IMG/VR virus record: IMGVR_UViG_3300042484_002041
Location: 103,585 to 167,584 of that record
Source of the DNA: a virus
Strand: one strand, 5' to 3'
DNA: 64,000 bases
The position numbers and the translations under genes were made by a program. The notes beneath the pieces were generated by a model. The model did no database searches, had not been told where the DNA came from, and worked only from the letters and a program-made list of their open reading frames with translations. Of the stretch, positions 9,180 through 16,625 are shown one piece after another; within the stretch, counting starts at the first letter, position 1, and every line of letters starts with the position of its first letter.

Positions 9180-10051
9180 GGCAATGACTCCAGGGTTAAT
9201 TTAATCCCTGTATTTAAGTTAACATTTTGCGTATACTCTATTTTTGATTTTAACAAGGATATATCTGGACATCGTCTGCTAACAGAACCTAGCGGTGCCG
9301 GATGTAACACCAGCCGGCCACTGACATTAAGATATGTTTTAATTAGATTTGCTACTGCCAGGATTGATATTTCTTCGTCAGAGCCAACATTGATTGGACC
9401 ATTGATCGGAGCGTCTAGTAACTTGATAGTTGCATCAATTGCATCAGTAATATAAAAAAACGATCTAGTGTTACTGTGTCCATGTAAATCTGTGTTACCC
9501 TGGCGCAATCTATTAGCAAACTCTGGAATAAAATGATCCACTTGCCCGGGACCATAAATGTTATGATATCTAATTATTGTAAAGGGTTGGCCGAACTGTT
9601 GATGGGCAGCAGCACACAACAGCTCAGATGCAATTTTAGATCCTCCATAACTCCACCGTGGATTTAATATGTCATTGACTGTCAGTGGCACTTGTTCATC
9701 AGTCGGTACCAAATATCCAAATGTATCAACACTGCCAGCATAAGATTCACAAGTACCGGTGAAGATAAAATGGTTACACTGATTCAGATACCGGTCCAGT
9801 AAGTACTGTGTCGGTAAAATATTGTTTGTAGCAACGTCCCAGGGGTTGGTATAAAAATACTTTGTACCATTGAACGCTGCGGCGTGAAATACGATATCAA
9901 CATCGGGTAGATTTTTAACAGTGGTTTGATCACATAAATCAATGCCAATTTTCTTATCAGCGCAATACACTGTATATCCATTCTTTTCAAGTGCTGTTAC
10001 CAAATAAGAACCAATAAATCCGCTGCTGCCCGTGACTAGTATTTTTTTCAC
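9176..10051 (-). CDS. NAD-dependent sugar epimerase/dehydratase (extended SDR), possibly UDP-glucuronate decarboxylase-like
   Basis: 291 residues. The Rossmann motif GSSGFIGSYL lies at 8-17, the catalytic YGGSK pair is near 155, and VSRRCPDISLLKS near the C-terminus resembles the RRKPDI.. motif of UDP-glucuronate decarboxylases and related sugar epimerases. NxYGPGQ (HNIYGPGQ) is typical of nucleotide-sugar SDR enzymes. Placed directly before the UDP-glucose dehydrogenase-like gene, it suggests a UDP-glucose to UDP-glucuronate to UDP-xylose route, though 4-epimerase activity is just as possible. It overlaps its neighbours by 4 bases on both sides. Confidence 0.9.
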   Translation of the reverse strand: MKKILVTGSSGFIGSYLVTALEKNGYTVYCADKKIGIDLCDQTTVKNLPDVDIVFHAAAFNGTKYFYTNPWDVATNNILPTQYLLDRYLNQCNHFIFTGTCESYAGSVDTFGYLVPTDEQVPLTVNDILNPRWSYGGSKIASELLCAAAHQQFGQPFTIIRYHNIYGPGQVDHFIPEFANRLRQGNTDLHGHSNTRSFFYITDAIDATIKLLDAPINGPINVGSDEEISILAVANLIKTYLNVSGRLVLHPAPLGSVSRRCPDISLLKSKIEYTQNVNLNTGIKLTLESLP

Positions 10052-11430
10052 TGTTTACTCCAGTACTCACATTCGGCCCACCAGGTGCGCATCTCGGGAA
10101 ATGTCTTCAAGAAATCTGTTCCTCTTCTGCGATCGTGCTCACTAAAGAATCGATAAAAGTCTGCACGAGCCTGAGAATGATTTTGCCCTAATCCACTACG
10201 CATCCAGGCAAGATCTCGATCTAGTCGAGCAACTTCGTAGTCCTTGAAACCTTTAAAAGGTAAGCTAGCGTTTTCTTTATTCTCTGACATCCAGGTATGC
10301 ACTTGATCTAATCTAGTAACATAGCTTTCGGGCAAGATCTGCAAGCTTTGCCAAGCAGGTTCGCGCAGCACAGGCGTGTCAAACCACACCCGTTGATAAG
10401 TTTCAGAATAACGATTGCGTAATTCTAATATGCCAGCAAACAAGGTTTCTAGACTAGGTATACTCAGGTTGTTCATTGTTATGATGAACGTTAAGCTGTT
10501 ATAGCTAGGGATTTCTGTGAGGAATTGATTTACCCTATCCCATAACAGATCAAAGTCTAGTCCGTGTCTGATGTATTCAGCCTGTGCACCCCATGCGTCC
10601 AAGCTCACGTACTGCATAAAGTGTTCGATACGACCGTCGCACAGTTGCTTAACGGATGACAAGTATTTCTGCCACAGCTTTTCTTCCACACTAAAGTTGC
10701 TAGTAACATTCAGGTGCAGTTTAGGGCTGGGGTTAGCAATCACATAGTCAAACACACGGTATGTGTTCTTGTCCATGAGTGGCTCGCCACCGGTCATTCT
10801 AAAGTGTTCCAGCTGCGGGTATAACTCGGGCCACCAGGCCCAGAACGCATCCACATACGGATTGTCTTCACGGACAGGGATAACACGCCTTGACCCTGTA
10901 AAGTGGTCAGGTGCATTGTGTGGTGTTTTAGTAGGATAGGCACCGTGCTGGTCAACTTCGGCTTGCCAACTACTACTGAATTGCGGGCTACAGTAGCTGC
11001 ATTTCAAGTTGCAAGCATGATTAAAGTTGACTTCTACATAGCTAGGAATCACATCATCCTCGTTGCCGGTGCTGTTCTTTATCTTATCAAAGTCCAGGGA
11101 AGCCCAGGGTTCTCCACTACGGTAGTGTCTATCACTGAGCTTGCCTTGATCTTCCATGTTCCAACAGTACTGACATTCAACTGGTTTCTCCCCGCGCAGC
11201 ATCATCTGTCTCTGTGTTTTTTTGTGCGTGGTGTTATGCAGTGCAGACGGATTAAGTTTTATTTCAGCTGGGTCAATTTGATGCAACGGAGGGTGGTAAC
11301 AGCTATTATTCAATCCAGTGGGCAAGTGTAAACTGACTTGTTTCCATTTAGCTAGACATAGTGCAGGTCCAAGATCCTGTTTCATTTGTTCGGCTGAATT
11401 TAAAAATATGCTTTTGTTTGCTGCGGTCAT
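10048..11430 (-). CDS. N-terminal-twitch radical SAM protein, subgroup B (second copy)
   Basis: 460 residues. Auxiliary cysteines lie in LCLAKW (Cys25), SCYHPPLH (Cys44) and CQYCW (Cys86/89). The radical SAM cluster is CNLKCSYC (Cys140, 144, 147) and TGGEP lies at 213-217. Alignment by eye to the 4,131-5,468 protein is strong along the whole length: SALHNT..KK..R..ML.GE.P, NPYVDAF..WW, QAEYIR.GLD, and DRRRG.DF..TFP at the end. It overlaps the GT10-like gene upstream and the epimerase gene downstream by 4 bases. Unlike the subgroup B copy at 4,131 it has no P-loop-like partner directly downstream. Confidence 0.93.
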   Translation of the reverse strand: MTAANKSIFLNSAEQMKQDLGPALCLAKWKQVSLHLPTGLNNSCYHPPLHQIDPAEIKLNPSALHNTTHKKTQRQMMLRGEKPVECQYCWNMEDQGKLSDRHYRSGEPWASLDFDKIKNSTGNEDDVIPSYVEVNFNHACNLKCSYCSPQFSSSWQAEVDQHGAYPTKTPHNAPDHFTGSRRVIPVREDNPYVDAFWAWWPELYPQLEHFRMTGGEPLMDKNTYRVFDYVIANPSPKLHLNVTSNFSVEEKLWQKYLSSVKQLCDGRIEHFMQYVSLDAWGAQAEYIRHGLDFDLLWDRVNQFLTEIPSYNSLTFIITMNNLSIPSLETLFAGILELRNRYSETYQRVWFDTPVLREPAWQSLQILPESYVTRLDQVHTWMSENKENASLPFKGFKDYEVARLDRDLAWMRSGLGQNHSQARADFYRFFSEHDRRRGTDFLKTFPEMRTWWAECEYWSKQ

Positions 11431-12374
11431 AATTGTGTTATTGTTGTTTGATAAGTGTGTTGTTGGAGCAAATTATAGTTGTGATCCAACGAGTACTGCA
11501 TATCCCAATACATTGCTTCTAGCTCAACTGTTGTTTTTTGTGATAGCATATCTATTAGATTGAAAATCTTTTTCAATCTGTCTCCGCTGGAGAATCCATC
11601 ATACTCTTCGTCCCAAAAATCATTGAACGTCCTAAATCCCATTTGTCGCAAGTATGCCAGGTAATCTTTAGATCCAAATATAATAAATGGTTTCTTTAAT
11701 AACATAGGTCTTACTGTTTTTTCTGTAGGGAAAAAAGTCCGGCCTGCGATATGAGATTCTACTACTATATCTACTAGCGTATGCTTATACATGCTAGTTA
11801 ATGGATCATCGTAGTGGTATCCTGCTGTGGCTGTATATCCCGCAGAACTATTTTGTAGCAGTGGTAAACGCGGTATCATCTCGCCGGCTGCCGAGGCTTG
11901 CTGTACATCATAGGTTAACAGCTTGTCTAATTCGAACTGTATTAAATTATTAGGATCAATCGTGGCAGAAAAATGTACTAGCGACTGATCGAAATAGTTT
12001 TTCCATACATAGCCAGCTAATCCTAGTCGCCCGGCCGTAGGTCTATGATAGAAACAAAGAAATCTCTTGCTTAAATCCCATGTGTGCAACTCTGGGTTTA
12101 TTTCATACGTATTTCGAATCCAAAAGTTAGGACCATTAAACTGTATATTATATTTCTGATGTTGTTCTAATGGATTCCATGTCTTAATACAAACAGACTC
12201 AAACTTAAACGCATCTAACAGTGTGTATACGCCTAGGTTTTCCAAACAAATTGCCTCGGGATCTAACTCTAACTCAATTGCTTGCCCCTGATGTTTCGTC
12301 AGAAACTGAATAAACTCAGTAAGGTTCCAGAAACGATCACTTGTAGCACTGATTACAAAACTAGGTGTTACCAT
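11427..12374 (-). CDS. GT10-like putative glycosyltransferase, paralogue 3 of 3
   Basis: 315 residues. FLCFYHRPTAGRLGL (about 107-121) corresponds to the N-R-HR segment of the two paralogues. VVESHIAGRTFFPTEKTVRPMLLKKPFIIFGS and YLRQMGFRTFNDFWDEEYDG follow in the C-terminal half. FF-TEK-x-x-P and GFRTF-x(4)-DE-x-D are the conserved features shared with 5,461-6,597 and 7,321-8,391. A glycosyltransferase role is inferred from this GT10-style motif and from the cassette context, not demonstrated. It ends 4 bases inside radical SAM gene B2 and overlaps the preceding gene by 7 bases. Confidence 0.65.
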   Translation of the reverse strand: MVTPSFVISATSDRFWNLTEFIQFLTKHQGQAIELELDPEAICLENLGVYTLLDAFKFESVCIKTWNPLEQHQKYNIQFNGPNFWIRNTYEINPELHTWDLSKRFLCFYHRPTAGRLGLAGYVWKNYFDQSLVHFSATIDPNNLIQFELDKLLTYDVQQASAAGEMIPRLPLLQNSSAGYTATAGYHYDDPLTSMYKHTLVDIVVESHIAGRTFFPTEKTVRPMLLKKPFIIFGSKDYLAYLRQMGFRTFNDFWDEEYDGFSSGDRLKKIFNLIDMLSQKTTVELEAMYWDMQYSLDHNYNLLQQHTYQTTITQL

Positions 12375-13291
12375 CCCTCTTGCTGCCGTATAACATCAAT
12401 CTCTCGTACCATGACACCACGGCTGTGCCAGTTGCTGCGGTAGTGGTGCTTGAAGAATTTACTTTGATCCGCATCAAATAAATTGACCGGGAGTCCCAGT
12501 TGTGTATTAAGTGCTACAGCAGTGGAGGTGATCATGTGGTAGGCGCTTTGTTCCGAAACTTCATTCCAAATCTGTTCAAGGGCATCAAACGACTGTACTT
12601 CAGTATGGTCCCACTCACTTAGCATGGTCTTGAATGTACCTAATCTGGCGCCAGCAATGGCCCAGTTGCCGTGTTCAATATCCTGCCCGACGTTTTGCCA
12701 TACAGTAAGGTTGTCAAGGTTACGTTGGTGTACACGATCTCTGAACTCGCTTAGTGTGGGCTTGCGTCCTTTGTCCAGGCACATCTTAACACCTTCTCTA
12801 AACCCGGCGCGCCAGGCGTGCTGTGCTGATCCATTAGGGTATGTAGTAGAGAAGCAGTCATGCATGGACCAGTACAAGGGGTCAAAGCAAAACTCCACTT
12901 GTGTCTCTGTGCGCCCATCTGTAGCCTCATGGGTACGCATGTTTTGCACAAAGGTACGGGTCCAAGAACTCATGCCTCCATTGCCGTACATAAGGCCATT
13001 GACGTGATTTCGGGCGCGCCAACGGAACACTGCGTTTTGGTAATCCTCTGTGGGCAAGTCTAGAGTTTGATTAAAGAACGCAGGATCAGGCATGTTGTCG
13101 CCGTCGATCAGGATGAATCGTTCGGTATCACTTGCCTCTGCTGCTGCCTTGTGTGCTGCATCACTGCCCTTGACTCCGTCAACGCGGCGTGCCCAGGGTA
13201 CCATATTCCGAATCTTGATCCAGAACTCTTCCTTTTGTGGTTCATCATAGCTTAGATAAACTACATCTAACTCTGCTACATCAACTTTCAT
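12368..13291 (-). CDS. GT-A-like putative glycosyltransferase of a phage family
   Basis: 307 residues. A nucleotide-binding-type start VVYLSYDEPQKEEFW (10-24) is followed by ERFILIDGDNMPDPAFF near 57-73, where DGDN is a plausible metal-binding DxD motif of a GT-A fold. YGNGGMSSWTR follows. The rest has no recognisable domain but is well ordered and free of low complexity. It clusters with two further GT-A-like genes and shares base composition with them. I recall similar proteins as hypothetical or glycosyltransferase-like in T4-like environmental phages. Donor and acceptor are unknown. Confidence 0.7.
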   Translation of the reverse strand: MKVDVAELDVVYLSYDEPQKEEFWIKIRNMVPWARRVDGVKGSDAAHKAAAEASDTERFILIDGDNMPDPAFFNQTLDLPTEDYQNAVFRWRARNHVNGLMYGNGGMSSWTRTFVQNMRTHEATDGRTETQVEFCFDPLYWSMHDCFSTTYPNGSAQHAWRAGFREGVKMCLDKGRKPTLSEFRDRVHQRNLDNLTVWQNVGQDIEHGNWAIAGARLGTFKTMLSEWDHTEVQSFDALEQIWNEVSEQSAYHMITSTAVALNTQLGLPVNLFDADQSKFFKHHYRSNWHSRGVMVREIDVIRQQEGW

Positions 13292-13634
13292 ATTTCTTTG
13301 TCCATTTGATATGCGGCGATAGGGCCGATACTACAATGCTAACATCACTAGGCGCACAAGGTGTGCCGTTCTCGGCGCCAGGAGTTAACTTAGCAAGTGC
13401 TGCGGTGCGAGCCGCTACTGTTACTAACTGTTGATCCACAACCCGCACATGATAAGATTGTGTTGCATAGGTAGCATGATCAATCTCAATATAGTTACCT
13501 GGCAAATCCTCCATGCTGTACACAATTGGCATGCCTGAATCATCATGATACAGTCTATAAAACACCGGAGGCGGTGCAGCACGATCCCAAGCTGCCCAAG
13601 CTGCCCAGAAGTTGTCTGTGGTTTCGTTACTCAT
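13281..13634 (-). CDS. Small conserved-looking hypothetical protein in glycosyltransferase cluster
   Basis: 117 residues from the ATG at 13,634. That start overlaps the upstream stop as ATGA and is better than the in-frame TTG at 13,640. The protein has an aromatic N-terminus (FWAAWAAWDRA), a central segment YRLYHDDSGMPIVYSMEDLPG that looks like a small beta-sheet, and a polar C-terminus ending in a K-rich tail. No catalytic motif, signal or membrane segment is visible. Its fixed place between two glycosyltransferase-like genes, with overlaps at both ends, suggests a partner or accessory subunit of those enzymes. Confidence 0.72.
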   Translation of the reverse strand: MSNETTDNFWAAWAAWDRAAPPPVFYRLYHDDSGMPIVYSMEDLPGNYIEIDHATYATQSYHVRVVDQQLVTVAARTAALAKLTPGAENGTPCAPSDVSIVVSALSPHIKWTKKYES

Positions 13635-14392
13635 AACCAATTCTTAACATGATAGTGAAACATGCCCCATTGCGCAACTGTGTTAATTCGCACGCCAGGG
13701 TCGGTGTGTTCCCAGACCAGTTCCCGTGTCCAGTTGTCAGTCTGAATAGGATTTATATATCGTTTCATGTGCACAATCTGTGGGCCAACACCAGTAGGTA
13801 AAGTTACACGCTCGGGGCCCATGATTTGTGCAGCCATTGCGTATACAACGTCAGTTGTAGCAGCCTCGTCGGGGAACTTGAGTAAGGTACGATACTGAGC
13901 CCAGTTTTCAAATATTCGACGCACCCACTCAAAAAACTCTTGCGCGGTTGTGCTCAATCGCCAATAGGTTATGGCGTTGTATACATCAGGCAGGTTGTTG
14001 TCATCAAACAGCTTGCGGTAGCGGCGACTCGTAGCAGGCTGATCATAAAAATCTCTTGCGCCTTGACTAACAACAACATCACGATGTTCAAACAGTGTCC
14101 ACCAATGGTCGATAGGAGAAGCTGCGATCATGTCAGCTTCCAACTTGATAGTCTGACGGAATGGGCTGGCTCTAAACACTTGCCAGTCGTTGGCAAACCC
14201 GCCTAGATTACCAGACGGCAGTGTCCTCACAATGTCAAAGTCAGATTCCTCAACTGCTGAATCAGTTAACAAGCACACCCGAGCCTCGGGGTGCAGTTGG
14301 TGTATGCTACGGGCCAAGTGTCTAGCGCAATTTACATAGTCAACTGTGTCTGTATTGACTGCAGGGATTAAGTATCCACGTTCTTCAAGCAT
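13631..14392 (-). CDS. GT-A-like putative glycosyltransferase
   Basis: 253 residues from the ATG at 14,392 (an in-frame TTG lies at 14,401). IPAVNTDTVDYVNCARHLARSI (N-terminus) and VCLLTDSAVEESDFDIV follow the nucleotide-binding strand-helix-strand pattern. TIKLEADMIAASPIDHWW near 100-117 provides an ExD/DxD-type metal site (LEADM). GARDFYDQPATSRRYRK and NAITYWRLSTTAQEFF follow, as in GT8-type proteins. The adjacent upstream gene has the same architecture (LVLDADYV), so the two look like divergent duplicates. It overlaps both neighbours by a few bases. Confidence 0.75.
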   Translation of the reverse strand: MLEERGYLIPAVNTDTVDYVNCARHLARSIHQLHPEARVCLLTDSAVEESDFDIVRTLPSGNLGGFANDWQVFRASPFRQTIKLEADMIAASPIDHWWTLFEHRDVVVSQGARDFYDQPATSRRYRKLFDDNNLPDVYNAITYWRLSTTAQEFFEWVRRIFENWAQYRTLLKFPDEAATTDVVYAMAAQIMGPERVTLPTGVGPQIVHMKRYINPIQTDNWTRELVWEHTDPGVRINTVAQWGMFHYHVKNWL

Positions 14393-15182
14393 GGGCGACA
14401 ATGTTCATTAGAGTGCGCTTGCCCATGGCATGGAAGTCTTGGCCATTGAACTCTATCCACTTTCTCTGCGATTGCGCAGTCAGATAGTTGACCCTAAAAT
14501 GGTCGGTATCAGTCTGTACTAGTTCATGTTCAGGGGTCAAGCTAGCCAAGGGCCAGGCAATGTTGGGTTGGTGCAGTACATGCCCATTAACTATGTTAAG
14601 TGCTATGCTCAGTGCATGGTCGTTGCGGTAGGTGCTGCGCGGGTTTCCGTACAGGTTGCAGTAATGTTTCCAATTTTCTCGAACCATTTGCATACTTCCA
14701 AAAATTAACTCGGCTGTGGTGCTGCGTCTAAACATCATGACTGTAGCCCAATACATTGGCATACGATTGCGACCAAAGTAGTTTAGATCATTGAATGTTT
14801 GTAATCCTGTAACATCATATGCCAGTCGGTGACAGAGAAAATCTTGCTGCGTCTGCAATGTGTTCTCAAGTTGCGTGCTTGCAACTACATAGTCGGCATC
14901 TAGGACTAAGGTTTGATCCCAGGGTGTTATCTCGTATGCTGTGGTGCGGTTAGAGTTGTGCCATACAACATTGGTACCAAAATCAGTAAAGTGCCGTGTG
15001 CTTGATCCTTCTGGCACGGCGCGAATTACTTTGTCAAATGCATCTACGCGCTCTGTGCTGTCAGTTACTACTGCAACAGGAATATTCAAGTGACGGCGAA
15101 TCCGATTGGCAGACCAAGCAGCCATGGCCAAATAGTCAATTTCTGAATTGTTAAATGCAAAAATTAATGCACCAGTTGTCAT
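14385..15182 (-). CDS. GT-A-like (GT8-style) putative glycosyltransferase
   Basis: 265 residues. GALIFAFNNSEIDYLAMAAWSANRI opens the fold, VAVVTDSTERVDAFD completes the donor-binding half, and TLVLDADYVVAS near 90-101 carries a classical DxD (DAD) metal-binding motif. WATVMMFRRSTTAELIF and NDHALSIAL match acceptor-side features of GT8-like enzymes. The start overlaps the preceding gene by 4 bases. It is the second gene of the cassette after the promoter at 15,494-15,522. Specificity cannot be read from the sequence. Confidence 0.78.
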   Translation of the reverse strand: MTTGALIFAFNNSEIDYLAMAAWSANRIRRHLNIPVAVVTDSTERVDAFDKVIRAVPEGSSTRHFTDFGTNVVWHNSNRTTAYEITPWDQTLVLDADYVVASTQLENTLQTQQDFLCHRLAYDVTGLQTFNDLNYFGRNRMPMYWATVMMFRRSTTAELIFGSMQMVRENWKHYCNLYGNPRSTYRNDHALSIALNIVNGHVLHQPNIAWPLASLTPEHELVQTDTDHFRVNYLTAQSQRKWIEFNGQDFHAMGKRTLMNIVAHA

Positions 15183-15484
15183 CTCTGTTTGCTAACTTGT
15201 TCAAACTCCACTAACCATGCGTTCATTTGTTCTTGCCAGCGGCTGTAGGCCAGCAGTTGCAGATCTAAAGTGTTTACTCTTATTGGTGTGTTATACAGAT
15301 CTAGCAATACTACATCTTGTTCAGGGCAAGCCTGCAACAATGTTAGCAACTCTGGGCCAGCACGCCACATACCGCCGGCATGAGCAAACAGCATTTTGGC
15401 TGTGTACTTTTCGTTAAGTAACCGACGAGCAGACTCGTGGTCAAATCGTGCCCGTGAATGAGCGATAAGTTGATCTGTATCCAT
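15179..15484 (-). CDS. Small hypothetical protein, first gene of the accessory operon
   Basis: 101 residues: a helical N-terminal half (RARFDHESARRLLNEKYTAKMLFAHAGGMWRA), a beta segment DVVLLDLYNTPIRV, and a helical C-terminus with MNAWLVEFE. I recall small T4-like phage proteins with the same F-GGMW-A and LLDLYN pattern but no assigned function. It lies 9 bases after a TATAAT element and overlaps the first glycosyltransferase gene, so it leads the cassette transcript. Confidence 0.75.
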   Translation of the reverse strand: MDTDQLIAHSRARFDHESARRLLNEKYTAKMLFAHAGGMWRAGPELLTLLQACPEQDVVLLDLYNTPIRVNTLDLQLLAYSRWQEQMNAWLVEFEQVSKQR

Positions 15485-15493
15485 ATAGCAACT

Positions 15494-15522
15494 ATTATAC
15501 AGAAATGCTAGACAAAAGTAAA
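15494..15522 (-). promoter_or_regulatory. Sigma70-like promoter of the accessory cassette
   Basis: Read on the minus strand: -35 TTTACT (15,517-15,522; 4/6 of TTGACA), a 17-base spacer, and -10 TATAAT (15,494-15,499; 6/6). It sits in the only gap between the gene at 15,538 and the first gene of the overlapping cassette (start 15,484). A host-type promoter here would allow expression before gp55-dependent late transcription. Confidence 0.6.
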
Positions 15523-15537
15523 GTACTAAATTGTCCG

Positions 15538-16572
15538 TTACCCTTGGATTGCTTGTACTAGACCCACACCAAAACTTATTCGATTTTTAAATTCGTTATA
15601 TGTTTTCGTAAGGCATTCCATAGCAGCATTGTGCTCCAAATGCTCAACATTGCCAATAACATCATGATCGGCATAATTATCCCAAGAACCCCAATCTTCG
15701 AGTTTTGTGATCCCCCCAAAAAATCCGTAATCGACACATACTTGACAAAAATTTTGTATATCAAAGTAATTGTCGCGTTGGATTACAAGAGTTAAGGCAA
15801 CTGATATTTTGTTAGTCTGGGTTTGCTCTTTAAGGTAATCAAAGTTATCAAGTAATTGTTCCCATTTACCGCCGAGTCTAACTTTTTCATATACTTCTTT
15901 GCTACCGGCATCGATGCTGATTAGATATTCGGTGATACGATCACGTATGCTGCTGTCTGCAATTTGTTTTCTTATCAAGAGCCCGTTAGTAAACAGTTTT
16001 ATATGTTGATCTTTTTTAGGCTTAAATCGATGTATCAACGGACGTAGTATAGAACTAGCCAGAGGGTCGCCATTACCGCTCATGATAATTCTGCACGGAT
16101 GGTCAAAGTTTTCTAATAGTGTTACTAAATGATTAACCTGTACTAGTTTTATATCATAGTCAGGTCCACTTGTGATCATTTTTGCATCGCGTCTGCAACT
16201 AGGGCAACGAAGATTGCAGCTTTCATCTATGTTAATTGATATAGTGTAAATGGGCCGACTAATATTGCCATTGGTTATGCCGCAGCGCGAAACAGCACAG
16301 TGTGAGAATTTTTTACTTGCTATATCTTGCTGCAATTCTAACGCAGTAGGACTAGTCCATACTTGCTCTAATGTTGTAAAGTCTGTAATTTTACCCACAC
16401 TTATCGGTAACCATGCTTCGCACTCACAAATAAAACAATCACCTTTCCAATCCACTAGTAATGTTTTGTTAGGTATGTCACAGGAATGTGGTATGTCTAA
16501 CTGCAATTGTTTGTTTCGTGGGATTGCAGTATATGAAAATTGATTAGCAATTGGTATAACAAGAGTGGCCAT
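15538..16572 (-). CDS. Radical SAM protein with N-terminal twitch-like region, subgroup C
   Basis: 344 residues. N-terminal auxiliary cysteines lie at CDIPN (Cys31), DCFICEC (46, 49, 51) and CAVSRC (92, 97). The radical SAM cluster is CNLRCPSCRR (Cys119, 123, 126). Where others have GGEP it has SGNGDP. EDWGSWDNY near the C-terminus contains an acidic-aromatic patch. It pairs with the truncated gene at the window edge (1-850). It stands alone, with a terminator upstream and a promoter-bearing gap downstream. The start ATG has no clear ribosome binding site, and TATAAATG straddles it, which I regard as chance. Confidence 0.92.
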   Translation of the reverse strand: MATLVIPIANQFSYTAIPRNKQLQLDIPHSCDIPNKTLLVDWKGDCFICECEAWLPISVGKITDFTTLEQVWTSPTALELQQDIASKKFSHCAVSRCGITNGNISRPIYTISINIDESCNLRCPSCRRDAKMITSGPDYDIKLVQVNHLVTLLENFDHPCRIIMSGNGDPLASSILRPLIHRFKPKKDQHIKLFTNGLLIRKQIADSSIRDRITEYLISIDAGSKEVYEKVRLGGKWEQLLDNFDYLKEQTQTNKISVALTLVIQRDNYFDIQNFCQVCVDYGFFGGITKLEDWGSWDNYADHDVIGNVEHLEHNAAMECLTKTYNEFKNRISFGVGLVQAIQG

Positions 16573-16584
16573 TTATAAGAAAGT

Positions 16585-16605
16585 AAAGGGCCAATAAGGC
16601 CCTTT
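16585..16605 (-). terminator. Intrinsic terminator after the tail-fibre genes
   Basis: A perfect 8-bp stem AAAGGGCC/GGCCCTTT with loop AATAA. On the minus strand it is followed by ACTTTCTT, a T-rich tail. It lies 20 bases past the end of the fibre gene (16,626) and separates late virion genes from the accessory radical SAM cassette. Confidence 0.65.
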
Positions 16606-16625
16606 GACTATGTTAGTTTTTTACG

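Noticed and set aside
12624-13063. Antisense frames over the glycosyltransferase region around 12.6-13.1 kb
   Set aside because: They lie wholly inside a gene with strong coding content on the other strand and have no start signals or homology.
16570-16577. TATAAATG on the minus strand (7/8 of the late promoter) at 16,570-16,577
   Set aside because: It overlaps the ATG of the radical SAM gene ending there, so transcription would start inside the gene.
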